Below are positions 8,595 to 16,960 of a stretch of DNA of 64,000 nt, one piece after another. The notes beneath the pieces were generated by a model. That model saw nothing but the letters and a program-made list of their open reading frames with translations. It was not told the origin of the DNA and ran no database searches. Position 1 is the first letter of the stretch. Every line of letters starts with the position of its first letter. The position numbers and the translations under genes are program-made. Origin of the DNA: an uncultured Xylophilus sp. (GTDB lineage: Bacteria; Pseudomonadota; Gammaproteobacteria; Burkholderiales; Burkholderiaceae_C); NCBI GenBank assembly GCA_913776965.1, contig CAJYQL010000109.1:48495-112494 (forward strand), given 5' to 3'.

Positions 8595-11273
8595 TCAGTC
8601 GGCCGCCGGCGGTTCGCCGTCGGTCGAGGGCGTGGCATCGGCATCGCTCTCGAGGGGCGCGGCATCGTCCGCGGCCGCCAGGGCGGCCTGCGCATCGTTC
8701 TCGACGATCCGCTGCAAGCCGGACAGCCGGGAGCCTTCGTCGAGGTTCATCAGCGTCACGCCCTGGGTCGCCCGTCCGAGTTCGCGGATCTCCGCTACCC
8801 GGGTGCGCACCAGCACGCCGCGGTCGGTGATCAGCATGATCTCGTCGTCCGGCCGCACCAGCGTCGCGGCCACGACCTTGCCGTTGCGCTCGCTCTGCTG
8901 GATCGCGATCATGCCCTTGGTGCCGCGGCCGTGCCGGGTGTATTCGGTGATCGAGGTGCGCTTGCCGTAGCCGTTCTCGGTGGCGGTCAGCACCGACTGC
9001 TCGCCGTCCTCGGCGACCAGCATCGCGATCACGCTCTGGCCTTCGGGCAGGTCCATGCCACGCACGCCGCGGGTGTTGCGTCCGAGCGCCCGCACGTCGC
9101 CCTCGTCGAAACGCACCGCCTTGCCGCCATCGGAGAACAGCATCACGTCGTGCTGGCCGTCGGTCAGCGCGGCGCCGACGAGGTAGTCGCCCTCGTCGAG
9201 GTTGATCGCGATGATGCCCAGCTTGCGCGGGTTGCTGAATTCGTCGAGCGCGGTCTTCTTCACCGTGCCCATGCGTGTCGCCATGAACACGTAGTGGTCG
9301 GCCGGGAAGCTGCGGAACTCGCCGGTCAGCGGCAGCACCACGTTGATCTTCTCGCCGTCCTGCAGCGGGAACATGTTGACGATCGGCCGGCCGCGCGAAC
9401 CGCGCGAGCCTGCCGGCACTTCCCAGACCTTCAGCCAGTACAGCCGGCCGCGGTTGGAGAAGCACAGGATGTAGTCGTGCGTGTTGGCGATGAAGAGCTG
9501 GTCGATCCAGTCGTCTTCCTTCGTTGCCGTCGCCTGCTTGCCGCGGCCGCCGCGCTTCTGCGCCCGGTACTCGCCGAGCGGCTGGCTCTTGATGTAGCCG
9601 CTGTGCGAGAGCGTGACCACCATGTCGGTCGGCGTGATCAGGTCCTCGGTGGAGAGGTCGAAGGAGCTGTGCTCCACCAGGCTGCGGCGCGCGCCCAGCT
9701 TGGTCTGGCCGAACTCGGTGCGGATCGCGGTGAGCTCTTCGCCGATGATGACCGAGACACGCTCCGGCTTGGCCAGGATGTCCAGCAGGTCCTCGATGAC
9801 CGCCATCACGTCCTTGTATTCGGCGACGATCTTGTCCTGCTCCAGGCCGGTCAGGCGCTGCAGCCGCATCTGCAGGATCTCCTGCGCCTGGATGTCCGAC
9901 AGCCGGTACAGGCCGTCGTTGCCCATGCCGTAGCTGCGCTCCAGACCCTCGGGCCGGTAGTCGTCGGCATTGACGATGCCGCCGTCGGCGCGGGTGCGGG
10001 TCAGCATCTCGCGGACCAGTTGGCTGTCCCACGACCGGGCCATGAGCTCGGCCTTGGCGACCGGCGGGGTGGGCGACTCGCGGATGATCCGGATGAATTC
10101 GTCGATGTTGGCCAGCGCCACCGCCAGGCCTTCCAGCACATGCCCGCGGTCGCGCGCCTTGCGCAGCTCGAATACGGTGCGGCGCGTCACCACTTCGCGG
10201 CGGTGCTTCAGGAAGACGGTGATCAGGTCCTTCAGGTTGCACAGGCGCGGCTGGCCGTCGACCAGCGCCACCATGTTGATGCCGAAGGTGTCCTGCAGCT
10301 GGGTCTGCTTGTAGAGGTTGTTGAGCACCACCTCCGGCACTTCGCCGCGCTTCAGCTCGATCACCAGCCGCATGCCCGACTTGTCGGACTCGTCCTGGAT
10401 GTGGCTGATGCCCTCGATCTTCTTCTCGTGGACCAGCTCGGCCATCCGCTCCTGCAGCGTCTTCTTGTTGACCTGGTAGGGCAGCTCGTCGACGATGATC
10501 GCCTGACGCTGGCCGCGGTCGATGTCCTCGAAGTGGCACTTGGCGCGCATCACCACCTTGCCGCGGCCGGTGCGGTAGCCGTCCTTCACCCCGTTGATGC
10601 CGTAGATGATGCCGGCGGTCGGGAAGTCGGGCGCCGGAATGATCTCCATCAGATCGTCGATCGACGCCTCGGGGTGCCGCAGCATGTGCAGGCACGCGTC
10701 CACCACCTCGTTGAGGTTGTGCGGCGGAATGTTGGTCGCCATGCCGACCGCGATACCGGCCGAGCCGTTGACCAGCAGGTTGGGCAGGCGGCTCGGCAGC
10801 ACGGCCGGCTCGCGCTCGCTGCCGTCGTAGTTCGGCTGGTAATCGACCGTTTCCTTGTCGATGTCCGCCAGCATCTCGTGCGCGATCTTGGCGAGGCGGA
10901 TTTCCGTATAGCGCATCGCCGCGGCGTTGTCACCATCGACCGATCCGAAGTTGCCCTGGCCGTCGACCAGCATGTGGCGCAGCGAGAAGTCCTGGGCCAT
11001 GCGCACGATGGTGTCGTAGACAGCGCTGTCTCCGTGCGGATGGTACTTACCGATCACGTCCCCGACGATACGGGCCGATTTCTTGTACGGCCGGTTCCAG
11101 TCGTTGTTGAGCTCGTGCATCGAATACAGCACGCGCCGGTGGACTGGCTTCAAGCCGTCGCGCGCATCGGGGAGGGCGCGGCCCACGATCACGCTCATGG
11201 CGTAATCCAGATAACTGCGCCGCATCTCCTCTTCGAGGCTGATCGGCAGCGTTTCTTTGGCGAACTGGGTCAT
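8595..11273 (-). CDS. gyrA: DNA gyrase subunit A
   Basis: The breakage-reunion subunit of gyrase; with GyrB it introduces negative supercoils. In 892 residues, [20 protein letters not shown] opens the winged-helix region and catalytic Tyr is 122 (MRYTEIR). The quinolone region [17 protein letters not shown] keeps Ser83 and Asp87 in E. coli numbering, i.e. the susceptible form at both. The C-terminal beta-pinwheel contains a GyrA box, QKRGGRGK. The tail ends in an acidic Ala/Asp/Glu-rich stretch. [10 protein letters not shown] is the family N-terminus. It is probably the first gene of a long minus-strand group through lapB, although element copy 2 may terminate part of the transcription. Confidence 0.98.
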   Translation of the reverse strand: MTQFAKETLPISLEEEMRRSYLDYAMSVIVGRALPDARDGLKPVHRRVLYSMHELNNDWNRPYKKSARIVGDVIGKYHPHGDSAVYDTIVRMAQDFSLRHMLVDGQGNFGSVDGDNAAAMRYTEIRLAKIAHEMLADIDKETVDYQPNYDGSEREPAVLPSRLPNLLVNGSAGIAVGMATNIPPHNLNEVVDACLHMLRHPEASIDDLMEIIPAPDFPTAGIIYGINGVKDGYRTGRGKVVMRAKCHFEDIDRGQRQAIIVDELPYQVNKKTLQERMAELVHEKKIEGISHIQDESDKSGMRLVIELKRGEVPEVVLNNLYKQTQLQDTFGINMVALVDGQPRLCNLKDLITVFLKHRREVVTRRTVFELRKARDRGHVLEGLAVALANIDEFIRIIRESPTPPVAKAELMARSWDSQLVREMLTRTRADGGIVNADDYRPEGLERSYGMGNDGLYRLSDIQAQEILQMRLQRLTGLEQDKIVAEYKDVMAVIEDLLDILAKPERVSVIIGEELTAIRTEFGQTKLGARRSLVEHSSFDLSTEDLITPTDMVVTLSHSGYIKSQPLGEYRAQKRGGRGKQATATKEDDWIDQLFIANTHDYILCFSNRGRLYWLKVWEVPAGSRGSRGRPIVNMFPLQDGEKINVVLPLTGEFRSFPADHYVFMATRMGTVKKTALDEFSNPRKLGIIAINLDEGDYLVGAALTDGQHDVMLFSDGGKAVRFDEGDVRALGRNTRGVRGMDLPEGQSVIAMLVAEDGEQSVLTATENGYGKRTSITEYTRHGRGTKGMIAIQQSERNGKVVAATLVRPDDEIMLITDRGVLVRTRVAEIRELGRATQGVTLMNLDEGSRLSGLQRIVENDAQAALAAADDAAPLESDADATPSTDGEPPAAD

Positions 11274-11388
11274 GGAGCGTGCGGTCCCGGGAGGGCGGAG
11301 AAGCTGCTGATTTTAGGTGCACCGAGCCTGTCGCGCATGTGCAACACAAAGGGGGAAATGAGGTTCCGTCCTACGGCATCCGTACCGT

Positions 11389-11407
11389 TTTGGCAACGAT
11401 TGCCAAA
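11389..11407. promoter_or_regulatory. 19-bp perfect palindrome between gyrA and the OmpA-family gene
   Basis: TTTGGCAACGATTGCCAAA: 8-bp arms around CGA. It lies 98 bp before the porin start and 116 bp before gyrA, where a dimeric regulator could bind and affect either gene. No regulator is identified; the operator role is inference. Confidence 0.4.
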
Positions 11408-11466
11408 GTCGCTATGGCACAATCTTTTCAACGTTTTTGGTGATGGTCACTGACGACGTACCGGAT

Positions 11467-11488
11467 CGCAGCGCGGCTGCGGCTTTTT
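11467..11488 (+). promoter_or_regulatory. Terminator-like hairpin in the porin 5' leader
   Basis: CGCAGC-GCG-GCTGCG followed by GCTTTTT, ending 17 bp before the porin ATG and just upstream of its AAGAGGAG binding site. It looks like a small intrinsic terminator and could attenuate, or could stabilise the 5' end of the porin mRNA. Confidence 0.4.
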
Positions 11489-11504
11489 CCCCAAGAGGAG
11501 AACC

Positions 11505-12167
11505 ATGAAGAAACTCAACAAAGTAGCGATGCTGTTTGCAGTCGCTGCGATCGCCACTGCCGCTGGCGCGCAGACCCGTGTGACCGCTGCTAACGGTGGT
11601 AATGTCATCGACAACTGGCAAAACGGCACCGGCGAACTCGTCTGGAAAAACGGTACCAACGAATACTGCTGGCGCGATGCCAACTGGACGCCTGCCACCG
11701 CAGCCGTCGGTTGCGACGGCGCGCTGGTGCCGGTCGCTGCTCCTCCGGCAGCCGTCGTCCCGGGCGCACCTGCTGCTCCGGCTCCCGCTGCGCCTCCCGC
11801 ACCGCCGGCCGCCAGCAAGGTGACCTACGCTGCTGACGCTTTCTTCGACTTCGACAAGTCGGTTCTCAAGCCGGAAGGCAAGGCCAAGCTCGACGACCTC
11901 GTCAGCAAGGTCCGCAACGTGAACCTGGAAGTCATCATCGCCGTCGGCCACACCGACTCGGTCGGCACCGATGCCTACAACCAGCGCCTGTCGGTCCGCC
12001 GTGCAGAAGCCGTGAAGGCTTACCTGGTGTCCAAGGGCATCGAGCGCAACCGGGTCTACACGGAAGGCAAGGGCGAGAAGCAGCCGATCGCAGATAACAA
12101 GACTGCAGCCGGCCGTGCTCAGAACCGCCGCGTGGAAATCGAAGTCGTCGGTACCCGCGCCAATTAA
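11505..12167 (+). CDS. OmpA-family outer membrane protein with C-terminal peptidoglycan-binding domain
   Basis: A 220-residue exported protein. The signal peptide is MKKLNKVAMLFAVAAIATAAGA, with cleavage likely before QTR. A short domain (about 25-75) with WQNGTGELVWKNGTNEYCWRD follows, a form common in betaproteobacterial OmpA proteins, then a Pro/Ala linker (about 78-104). The OmpA peptidoglycan-binding domain (about 105-216) has AADAFFDFDKSVLKPEGKAKL, VGHTDSVGTDAYNQRLSVRR and the NRRVEIEV end. There is no eight-strand barrel, so it tethers the outer membrane to peptidoglycan rather than forming a classic OmpA pore. The strong AAGAGGAG site 7 bp before the ATG suggests high expression, and a good terminator follows. 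Confidence 0.9.
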   Translation: MKKLNKVAMLFAVAAIATAAGAQTRVTAANGGNVIDNWQNGTGELVWKNGTNEYCWRDANWTPATAAVGCDGALVPVAAPPAAVVPGAPAAPAPAAPPAPPAASKVTYAADAFFDFDKSVLKPEGKAKLDDLVSKVRNVNLEVIIAVGHTDSVGTDAYNQRLSVRRAEAVKAYLVSKGIERNRVYTEGKGEKQPIADNKTAAGRAQNRRVEIEVVGTRAN

Positions 12168-12185
12168 TCCTCGCGATTAATGCAG

Positions 12186-12222
12186 AAGCCCGCAGGCGAT
12201 GTCCTGCGGGCTTTTTCTTTTT
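12186..12222 (+). terminator. Intrinsic terminator after the OmpA-family gene
   Basis: AAGCCCGCAGG pairs with CCTGCGGGCTT around CGATGT, followed by TTTTTCTTTTT. It ends 20 bp before ubiG. Confidence 0.92.
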
Positions 12223-12241
12223 GGGGAGTGAAAATACCGCC

Positions 12242-12970
12242 ATGTCGCAAAACCTGAATGTCGATCCTGCAGAGCTCGCCAAATTCTCCGAATTAGCCCA
12301 TCGGTGGTGGGATACCGAAAGCGAATTCCGGCCCCTGCACCAGATCAATCCGTTGCGCCTGGACTGGATCGAATCCTGCGTGCCGCTGGCCGGAAAAACC
12401 GTGGTCGATGTGGGCTGCGGCGGCGGCATCCTCTCGGATGCGATGGCGCGCCGGGGCGCCGACGTGCTCGGCATCGACCTGGCCAGCAAGTCGCTCAAGG
12501 TGGCGCGGCTCCACGCCCTGGAAGTGCAGACACCCCGGGTCGAGTACCGCGAGGTGAGCGCAGAAGCGCTGGCCGAGGAGCGCCCGGGCCAGTTCGACGT
12601 GGTGACCTGCATGGAGATGCTGGAACACGTGCCGGATCCTGCATCGGTCGTCCGCGCCTGTGCCGCAATGGCCAAGCCGGGCGGCTGGATCTTCTTCTCG
12701 ACCATCAACCGCAATCCGAAGTCCTTTCTCTTCGCGATCGTCGGGGCGGAATACGTGCTGGGCATGCTGCCGCGGGGCACGCATGAATATGCACGCTTAC
12801 TGCGGCCGAGCGAACTGGCAGCCCACTGCCGCGCGGCCGGCCTGGCGCTCGACCGGAGCAGCGGGCTGGAATACAACCCGCTGAACCGACGCTACTGGTT
12901 GAGCGGCAACACGGACGTGAACTACATGATCGCGACCCGCAAGCCCGCTGCCGGCGCGCAGGAGGTCTGA
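12242..12970 (+). CDS. ubiG: Ubiquinone biosynthesis O-methyltransferase
   Basis: UbiG performs both O-methylations of the ubiquinone ring using S-adenosylmethionine. The product has 242 residues. AELAKFSELAHRWWDTESEF and RPLHQINPLRLDWI are the family N-terminal signature. VVDVGCGGGILSDAMAR is the SAM-binding loop, and VTCMEMLEHVPDPASVVRAC and FFSTINRNPKSF are motifs II and III. The start MSQNLNVDP is chosen over one 21 bp upstream because it gives the family N-terminus. The next gene, gph, begins 2 bp after the stop, and ubiG-gph is a common pair. Confidence 0.96.
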   Translation: MSQNLNVDPAELAKFSELAHRWWDTESEFRPLHQINPLRLDWIESCVPLAGKTVVDVGCGGGILSDAMARRGADVLGIDLASKSLKVARLHALEVQTPRVEYREVSAEALAEERPGQFDVVTCMEMLEHVPDPASVVRACAAMAKPGGWIFFSTINRNPKSFLFAIVGAEYVLGMLPRGTHEYARLLRPSELAAHCRAAGLALDRSSGLEYNPLNRRYWLSGNTDVNYMIATRKPAAGAQEV

Positions 12971-12971
12971 G

Positions 12972-13637
12972 ATGTTCCGCGACATCGACGCCGTGCTGTT
13001 CGACCTAGACGGCACCCTGATCGACAGCGCCCCCGACCTCGGTGCCGCCGCAGACGCGATGCGGATCGAACGCGGCCTGCCGTCGCTACCGCTGGACCAG
13101 TACCGGCCGATGGCGGGTGCCGGCGCACGCGGCATGCTGGGCATCGCCTTCGGCATGGCGCCGGAGCATCCGGACTTTCCGACGATGCGCGAGGAATTCT
13201 TCGTGCGCTACGAACGGCGGATGACGGCGGACACCCGGGTCTTCGACGGCGTGGCGGCGATGCTGGCGGCGCTGAGAGCGCGCGGACAACGCTGGGGCAT
13301 CGTCACCAACAAGTCGGCGCGTTTCACCGATCCGCTGGTGCGCCTGATGCCGGTGCTCGGCGGCGCCGGTGCCGTGGTGAGCGGCGACACCACGCCGCAT
13401 TCCAAGCCCCATCCCGCGCCGCTGCTCGAAGCGGCACGCCGCATGGGAATCGCGCCCGAGCGCTGCATCTACGTCGGCGACGACGAGCGCGACATCATCG
13501 CCGGCCGTGCAGCCGGCATGGGGACGGTAGCTGCGGCCTGGGGCTACCTCGGCGGCGGTGCCGGGCCGGACGCATGGGGAGCGCATGCGGTCGCAAAATC
13601 TCCTGCCGAGGTCTTGCAATGCCTCGAAGCCGCCTAA
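12972..13637 (+). CDS. gph: Phosphoglycolate phosphatase (HAD family)
   Basis: Removes phosphate from 2-phosphoglycolate produced by DNA repair or oxygenase activity. The 221 residues contain all HAD motifs: VLFDLDGTLIDSAPDL (I, with nucleophile Asp), WGIVTNKSA (II), SKPHPAPLLEA (Lys of III) and IYVGDDERDIIAGRAAGM (IV). The helical cap lies at about 18-80. It follows ubiG by 1 bp. Its TAA stop forms part of the likely -10 box of ssrA, which begins 12 bp later. Several HAD phosphatases look alike; position next to ubiG supports gph. Confidence 0.9.
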   Translation: MFRDIDAVLFDLDGTLIDSAPDLGAAADAMRIERGLPSLPLDQYRPMAGAGARGMLGIAFGMAPEHPDFPTMREEFFVRYERRMTADTRVFDGVAAMLAALRARGQRWGIVTNKSARFTDPLVRLMPVLGGAGAVVSGDTTPHSKPHPAPLLEAARRMGIAPERCIYVGDDERDIIAGRAAGMGTVAAAWGYLGGGAGPDAWGAHAVAKSPAEVLQCLEAA

Positions 13638-13640
13638 AAT
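13614..13640 (+). promoter_or_regulatory. Likely ssrA promoter overlapping the end of gph
   Basis: TTGCAA (13614-13619) and TAAAAT (13635-13640) are separated by 15 bp and lie 9 bp before the tmRNA 5' end. The gph TAA is the first half of the -10 hexamer. Spacing is short of the usual 17, so the exact -35 is uncertain. Confidence 0.55.
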
Positions 13641-13649
13641 GGATGCCCT

Positions 13650-14034
13650 GGGGCTGCACTGGTTTCGACGTGGGTTCGGAATCGCTGTGGTGCATGTCGA
13701 GCTGAATGCGCTCGTAAAACAGATTCAAACAAACTAACTGCAAACGACGAACGTTTCGCACTCGCCGCTTAATTGCCGGTGAGCCTTGCAACAGTTGGCC
13801 GATGGGCTGGGCAAGGGGGTACCGGGTAACCGGCGCCTCCCGGCTGCAAGGATAACTACATGGGCTGGCTCCGATCCGGGTACCTTGGGTCGGGGCGAGA
13901 TTTAAGGGTACTGGCGGCCGGTAGAGCGTGCGACTGCGCGCTGCCGGTGGCGAGACTCAAATCAGACCGCTAAACATGTAGATCTGCGCGAGGAAGGCTT
14001 GCGGACGCGGGTTCGAATCCCGCCAGCTCCACCA
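13650..14034 (+). ncRNA. ssrA: Transfer-messenger RNA (one-piece), tag ANDERFALAA
   Basis: tmRNA rescues stalled ribosomes and tags their products for proteolysis. The 5' end GGGGCTG pairs with CAGCTCC at the 3' end, followed by an encoded ACCA. TGGTTTCGACG and GGTTCGAATCCCGCCAG are the tRNA-like arms. The resume codon GCA at 13740 opens the tag ANDERFALAA, ending in TAA at 13770-13772. Pseudoknot-forming stems fill the middle, e.g. GGTACCGGGTAACCGGCGCC. Mature ends are contiguous, so this is the one-piece form, not the split form found in some betaproteobacteria. The 5' boundary is inferred from acceptor pairing. Confidence 0.97.
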
Positions 14035-14044
14035 CATCCTGCCC

Positions 14045-14074
14045 AAGGGCCGCCGTCACCGGCGGCCCTTTTGC
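14045..14074 (+). terminator. Intrinsic terminator after ssrA
   Basis: AAGGGCCGCCG pairs exactly with CGGCGGCCCTT around TCAC; TTTTGCTT follows. It lies 10 bp past the tmRNA CCA end. Confidence 0.93.
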
Positions 14075-14102
14075 TTTGCTCATTCCATCAGCGGCGTACG
14101 CC

Positions 14103-14864
14103 ATGCAACTCCAGGACATTCTCTATTCGCAGGGTTTCGGCACCCGCCGCGTCTGTGCCGGGCTGGTGCAGCAGGGCTTCGTCGAGGTCTACCGGGAGCC
14201 GGATGCGCCGCCGGTGCGGGTGACCGATGCGGCTGCGTCCTTCGACCCGGACGGTCTGTGCCTGCGTGTGCAGGGCACCGACTGGGAGGTGCATGCGAAG
14301 GCCTACCTGATGCTGCACAAGCCCGCCGGCACCGAGTGTTCGCAGAAGCCGTCCACCTATCCGAGCATCTACACCCTGCTGCCCGGTCCGTTGCGGCAGC
14401 GGCCGACCAAGGGCGCGGTGCAGGGCGTGCAGGCGGTAGGCCGGCTCGACCAGGACACGACCGGGCTGCTGCTGCTCTCCGACGACGGGCAGTTCATCCA
14501 CCGCATGAGTTCTCCGCGCAAGCACCTGCCCAAGGTCTACGAGGTGGCGGCCAAGCATCCGGTGACGGCGGCGCAGGTGCAGAGGCTCTGCGAGGGCGTG
14601 GTGCTCGACGACGATCCGAAGCCGGTACGTGCTGCCGCCTGCGACATCGTCGGCGAACCCGGCGTGTCTCAGCACCTGCGCCTCACCCTGACCGAAGGCA
14701 AGTACCACCAGGTCAAGCGCATGGTGGCGGCGGTCGGTAACCGGGTGGAAGGGCTGCACCGCTCGCGGATCGGCGCGCTGGCTCTACCGGACGATCTGCC
14801 GCCGGGCGGATGGCGCTGGCTGACTGCCGCCGACCTGGAAGCGCTGCGCCCGGTGCAGGCCTGA
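14103..14864 (+). CDS. rsuA: RsuA-type rRNA pseudouridine synthase (probably 16S U516)
   Basis: A 253-residue enzyme of the RsuA/RluB family. AVGRLDQDTTGLLLLSDDGQ contains the catalytic Asp motif. YLMLHKPAGTECSQK and LTLTEGKYHQVKRMVAAVGN are the flanking family motifs. The N-terminal 60 residues are an S4-like RNA-binding domain (MQLQDILYSQGFGTRRVCAG). Length and the GKYHQVKRM motif favour RsuA over RluE or RluF, but the target base cannot be proved here. An in-frame TTG 27 bp upstream lies in the ssrA terminator and is not used. Confidence 0.82.
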   Translation: MQLQDILYSQGFGTRRVCAGLVQQGFVEVYREPDAPPVRVTDAAASFDPDGLCLRVQGTDWEVHAKAYLMLHKPAGTECSQKPSTYPSIYTLLPGPLRQRPTKGAVQGVQAVGRLDQDTTGLLLLSDDGQFIHRMSSPRKHLPKVYEVAAKHPVTAAQVQRLCEGVVLDDDPKPVRAAACDIVGEPGVSQHLRLTLTEGKYHQVKRMVAAVGNRVEGLHRSRIGALALPDDLPPGGWRWLTAADLEALRPVQA

Positions 14865-15038
14865 CCGATCAGGGCGGCCGTTCAAGCCGTCGCGTCTGCC
14901 GGGATATTCTGCAGCGCCGCGAGGGCCGCCGGTACACTCGACCGCTTCACCAGGGTGCCGCGCGCGCCCGTCCGGGGCCGGCGCCCGATCTCCCTGCCGT
15001 TCCTCCTCCTACTACGACCGCTTCCGATCACCAGACCG

Positions 15039-16103
15039 ATGCCGTTTTCCCGCTTTTCCCGACGCCATGCGCTCACGCTGTTTGCGGCCGCTGCCGCCGC
15101 ATCGTCGGCCCACGCGCAGGCGCCTGTCCGCGGTCCTTCGCGGACCGCATCGCCGGCCGCCGACGGAGCGGCCGCAGCACCGGCGGCGCCCGCGCTGCGC
15201 CATCCGGTCTTCGTGCTCAATTCGCTCGATGCCAACGTGAGCGTGATCGACCCGGTCACCTGGACCGAAAAGGAGCGCATCCCCACCGGCAAGGAGCCGC
15301 ACCACCTCTACCTCACGCCGGACGAGAAGTCGCTGATCGTCGCCAACGCGCTGTCGGATTCGCTGACCTTCCTCGACCCGCGGACCGCCGAGGTGCAGCG
15401 CACGGTGCGCGGCATCGTCGATCCGTACCAGCTGCAGTTCTCGCCCGACATGAAGTGGTTTGTGACCGCGGCCAACCGGCTCAACCACGTCGACATCTAC
15501 CGCTGGGACGGTAAGGACCTGACGCTCGCCAAACGCATTTCCACCGCCAAGACGCCCAGCCACCTCTATATCAACAGCAAGAGCACGACGGTGTATTCGT
15601 CGATGCAGGACAGCGACGAGCTGGTCGCGATCGACATGGCGACGCAGACGATCAAGTGGCGCACCAAAACCGGCCCGATGCCGGCCGACGTCTACCTCGC
15701 GCCGGACGATCGCACGCTGTTCCTCGGCCTGACCGGCGGCGACGGCGTCGAGGTGTTCGACGTGGGCGGCGCGGAGCCGAAGTCGATCAGGAAGATCCCC
15801 ACCGGCAAGGGCGCCCACGCGTTCCGCAGCGCGGGCGACGGCCGGTACCTCTTCGTCAGCAACCGGGTGGCCAACACGATCAGCAAGATCGACATGCAGA
15901 CGCAGCAGGCGGTGGAGAGCTACCCTGCGCCGGGCGGCCCCGACTGCATGGACCTGTCGGCCGACGGTCGCTACATCCTGGTCACCTCGCGCTGGGCGCG
16001 GAAGCTGACGGTGATCGACACGCAGACGAAGCAGGTGGTCCGGCAGGTGAATGTCGGACGGTCGCCGCACGGCGTCTGGACGCTCGACCATGCGCGGCGC
16101 TGA
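15039..16103 (+). CDS. Exported YncE-like beta-propeller protein
   Basis: A 354-residue secreted protein. The N-terminus MPFSRFSRRHALTLFAAA has twin arginines before a hydrophobic stretch and an AHAQA cleavage site, so Tat or Sec export is likely. The rest is YVTN-type repeats: VFVLNSLDANVSVIDPVTWT, PHHLYLTPDEKSLIVANALS, PADVYLAPDDRTLFLGLTGG and AFRSAGDGRYLFVSNRVANT. These predict a seven-bladed propeller. No catalytic residues or haem sites are apparent, so the function is unknown; relatives bind DNA or nucleotides or assist metal enzymes. An upstream in-frame start at 14955 would add 28 residues of low quality. The deacetylase starts 1 bp after the stop. Confidence 0.85.
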   Translation: MPFSRFSRRHALTLFAAAAAASSAHAQAPVRGPSRTASPAADGAAAAPAAPALRHPVFVLNSLDANVSVIDPVTWTEKERIPTGKEPHHLYLTPDEKSLIVANALSDSLTFLDPRTAEVQRTVRGIVDPYQLQFSPDMKWFVTAANRLNHVDIYRWDGKDLTLAKRISTAKTPSHLYINSKSTTVYSSMQDSDELVAIDMATQTIKWRTKTGPMPADVYLAPDDRTLFLGLTGGDGVEVFDVGGAEPKSIRKIPTGKGAHAFRSAGDGRYLFVSNRVANTISKIDMQTQQAVESYPAPGGPDCMDLSADGRYILVTSRWARKLTVIDTQTKQVVRQVNVGRSPHGVWTLDHARR

Positions 16104-16104
16104 G

Positions 16105-16923
16105 ATGGCATCGCCCCGCCGTGCCCTCCTGCTTGCTATCGTTTCGATAGCTGCTTGCGCAGGTCCGGCGGGCGCTCAGGCGCCAAAAGCATCGGAAAGC
16201 TGTGCGCGGCCGGTGTACCTGACGCTCGACACCGGCCACATGGGCGTCGCTCCGCTGGTCGCCGAGGTGCTGCAGCGCCAGCAGGTAAAGGTGACCTTCT
16301 TCGGCGCCAACGAGCGCACGAAGGAGGGCGACGGCAGCCTCGGCAACCACTGGGCACCGTGGTGGAAAGCGCGCGCCGCCGAAGGCCACGCGTTTGCCTC
16401 GCACACCTACGACCACGCCTATTGGCGCGGCGACGTGAAGACGGCCGGGCAGCCGCCGCAGTTCCGGCTGCGCCCGTCGGCCGGTCCGAACGAGGGCCGC
16501 AGCTATGTGGTCGGTACCGCCGGCTACTGCGCCGAGATCCGCCGCGCCGCCGACCGGCTGCAGGAGATCACCGGGCAGAAGCCGCTGCCGCTGTTCCGTG
16601 CCCCGGGCGGCAAGACCTCGCCGGCCCTGCTGGCCGCGGCCCGCAGCTGCGGCTATGCGCATGTCGGCTGGTCGCCCGCCGGCTTCCTGGGCGACGAGCT
16701 GCCCAGCGAAACGTCGAGCAATGCCGCGCTGCTGCAGAAGGCGCTGCGCGACATCCGGCCCGGCGACATCCTGCTCGCGCACCTGGGTATCTGGTCGCGC
16801 AAAGACCCGTGGGCGCCGGCGGTGCTGGAACCTCTGATCGTCGGGCTGAAACAAAAGGGCTTCTGCTTCGCCACGCTGCGCGACCATCCGGACTACCGCG
16901 ACTGGATCGCCCGGCATCCCTGA
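16105..16923 (+). CDS. Exported polysaccharide deacetylase (NodB-type)
   Basis: A 272-residue carbohydrate esterase 4 family protein expected to remove N- or O-acetyl groups from a periplasmic or surface polysaccharide. RPVYLTLDTGHMGVAPLVAE carries the catalytic Asp; SHTYDHAYW carries the two metal-binding His; PLFRAPGGKTSPALL and GDILLAHLGIW are motifs 3 and 5. The usual first motif, T-F-D-D-G, is here LDTGH, with one Asp only. The signal peptide MASPRRALLLAIVSIAACA is followed by GPAGAQA. Much of it is encoded by palindromic element copy 3 (16133-16188). An alternative ATG lies at 16090, overlapping the previous gene. Confidence 0.85.
   Translation: MASPRRALLLAIVSIAACAGPAGAQAPKASESCARPVYLTLDTGHMGVAPLVAEVLQRQQVKVTFFGANERTKEGDGSLGNHWAPWWKARAAEGHAFASHTYDHAYWRGDVKTAGQPPQFRLRPSAGPNEGRSYVVGTAGYCAEIRRAADRLQEITGQKPLPLFRAPGGKTSPALLAAARSCGYAHVGWSPAGFLGDELPSETSSNAALLQKALRDIRPGDILLAHLGIWSRKDPWAPAVLEPLIVGLKQKGFCFATLRDHPDYRDWIARHP
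16133..16188 (+). repeat. Interspersed palindromic element, copy 3 (encodes the deacetylase signal peptide)
   Basis: TTGCTATC-GTTT-GATAGC, then TGCTTGCGCA, then GGGCGCTCAGGCGCCAAAA. This is the most complete copy in the window and is translated as the hydrophobic core and cleavage region of the signal peptide. Confidence 0.78.
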
Positions 16924-16960
16924 CGCTTTCCCGTTTCCCTTGCCGAGGACGTTCCCGCCC

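Noticed and set aside
8820-11200. Quinolone-resistance change in gyrA
   Set aside because: The residues at positions 83 and 87 are Ser and Asp, the susceptible form.
8571-11453. A very long open frame (about 960 codons) on the plus strand opposite gyrA
   Set aside because: It is fully antisense to an intact gyrA, rich in Ala/His/Arg/Val typical of mirror frames in high-GC DNA, and has no recognisable domain.
14010-14034. A separate tRNA gene ending in GGTTCGAATCC and CCA
   Set aside because: This is the tRNA-like 3' half of tmRNA; no anticodon arm of a normal tRNA lies before it.
14035-14102. Possible phage or island attachment site at the 3' end of ssrA
   Set aside because: ssrA is a classic integration target, but no integrase gene or duplicated 3' end of ssrA follows; a terminator and a housekeeping gene do.
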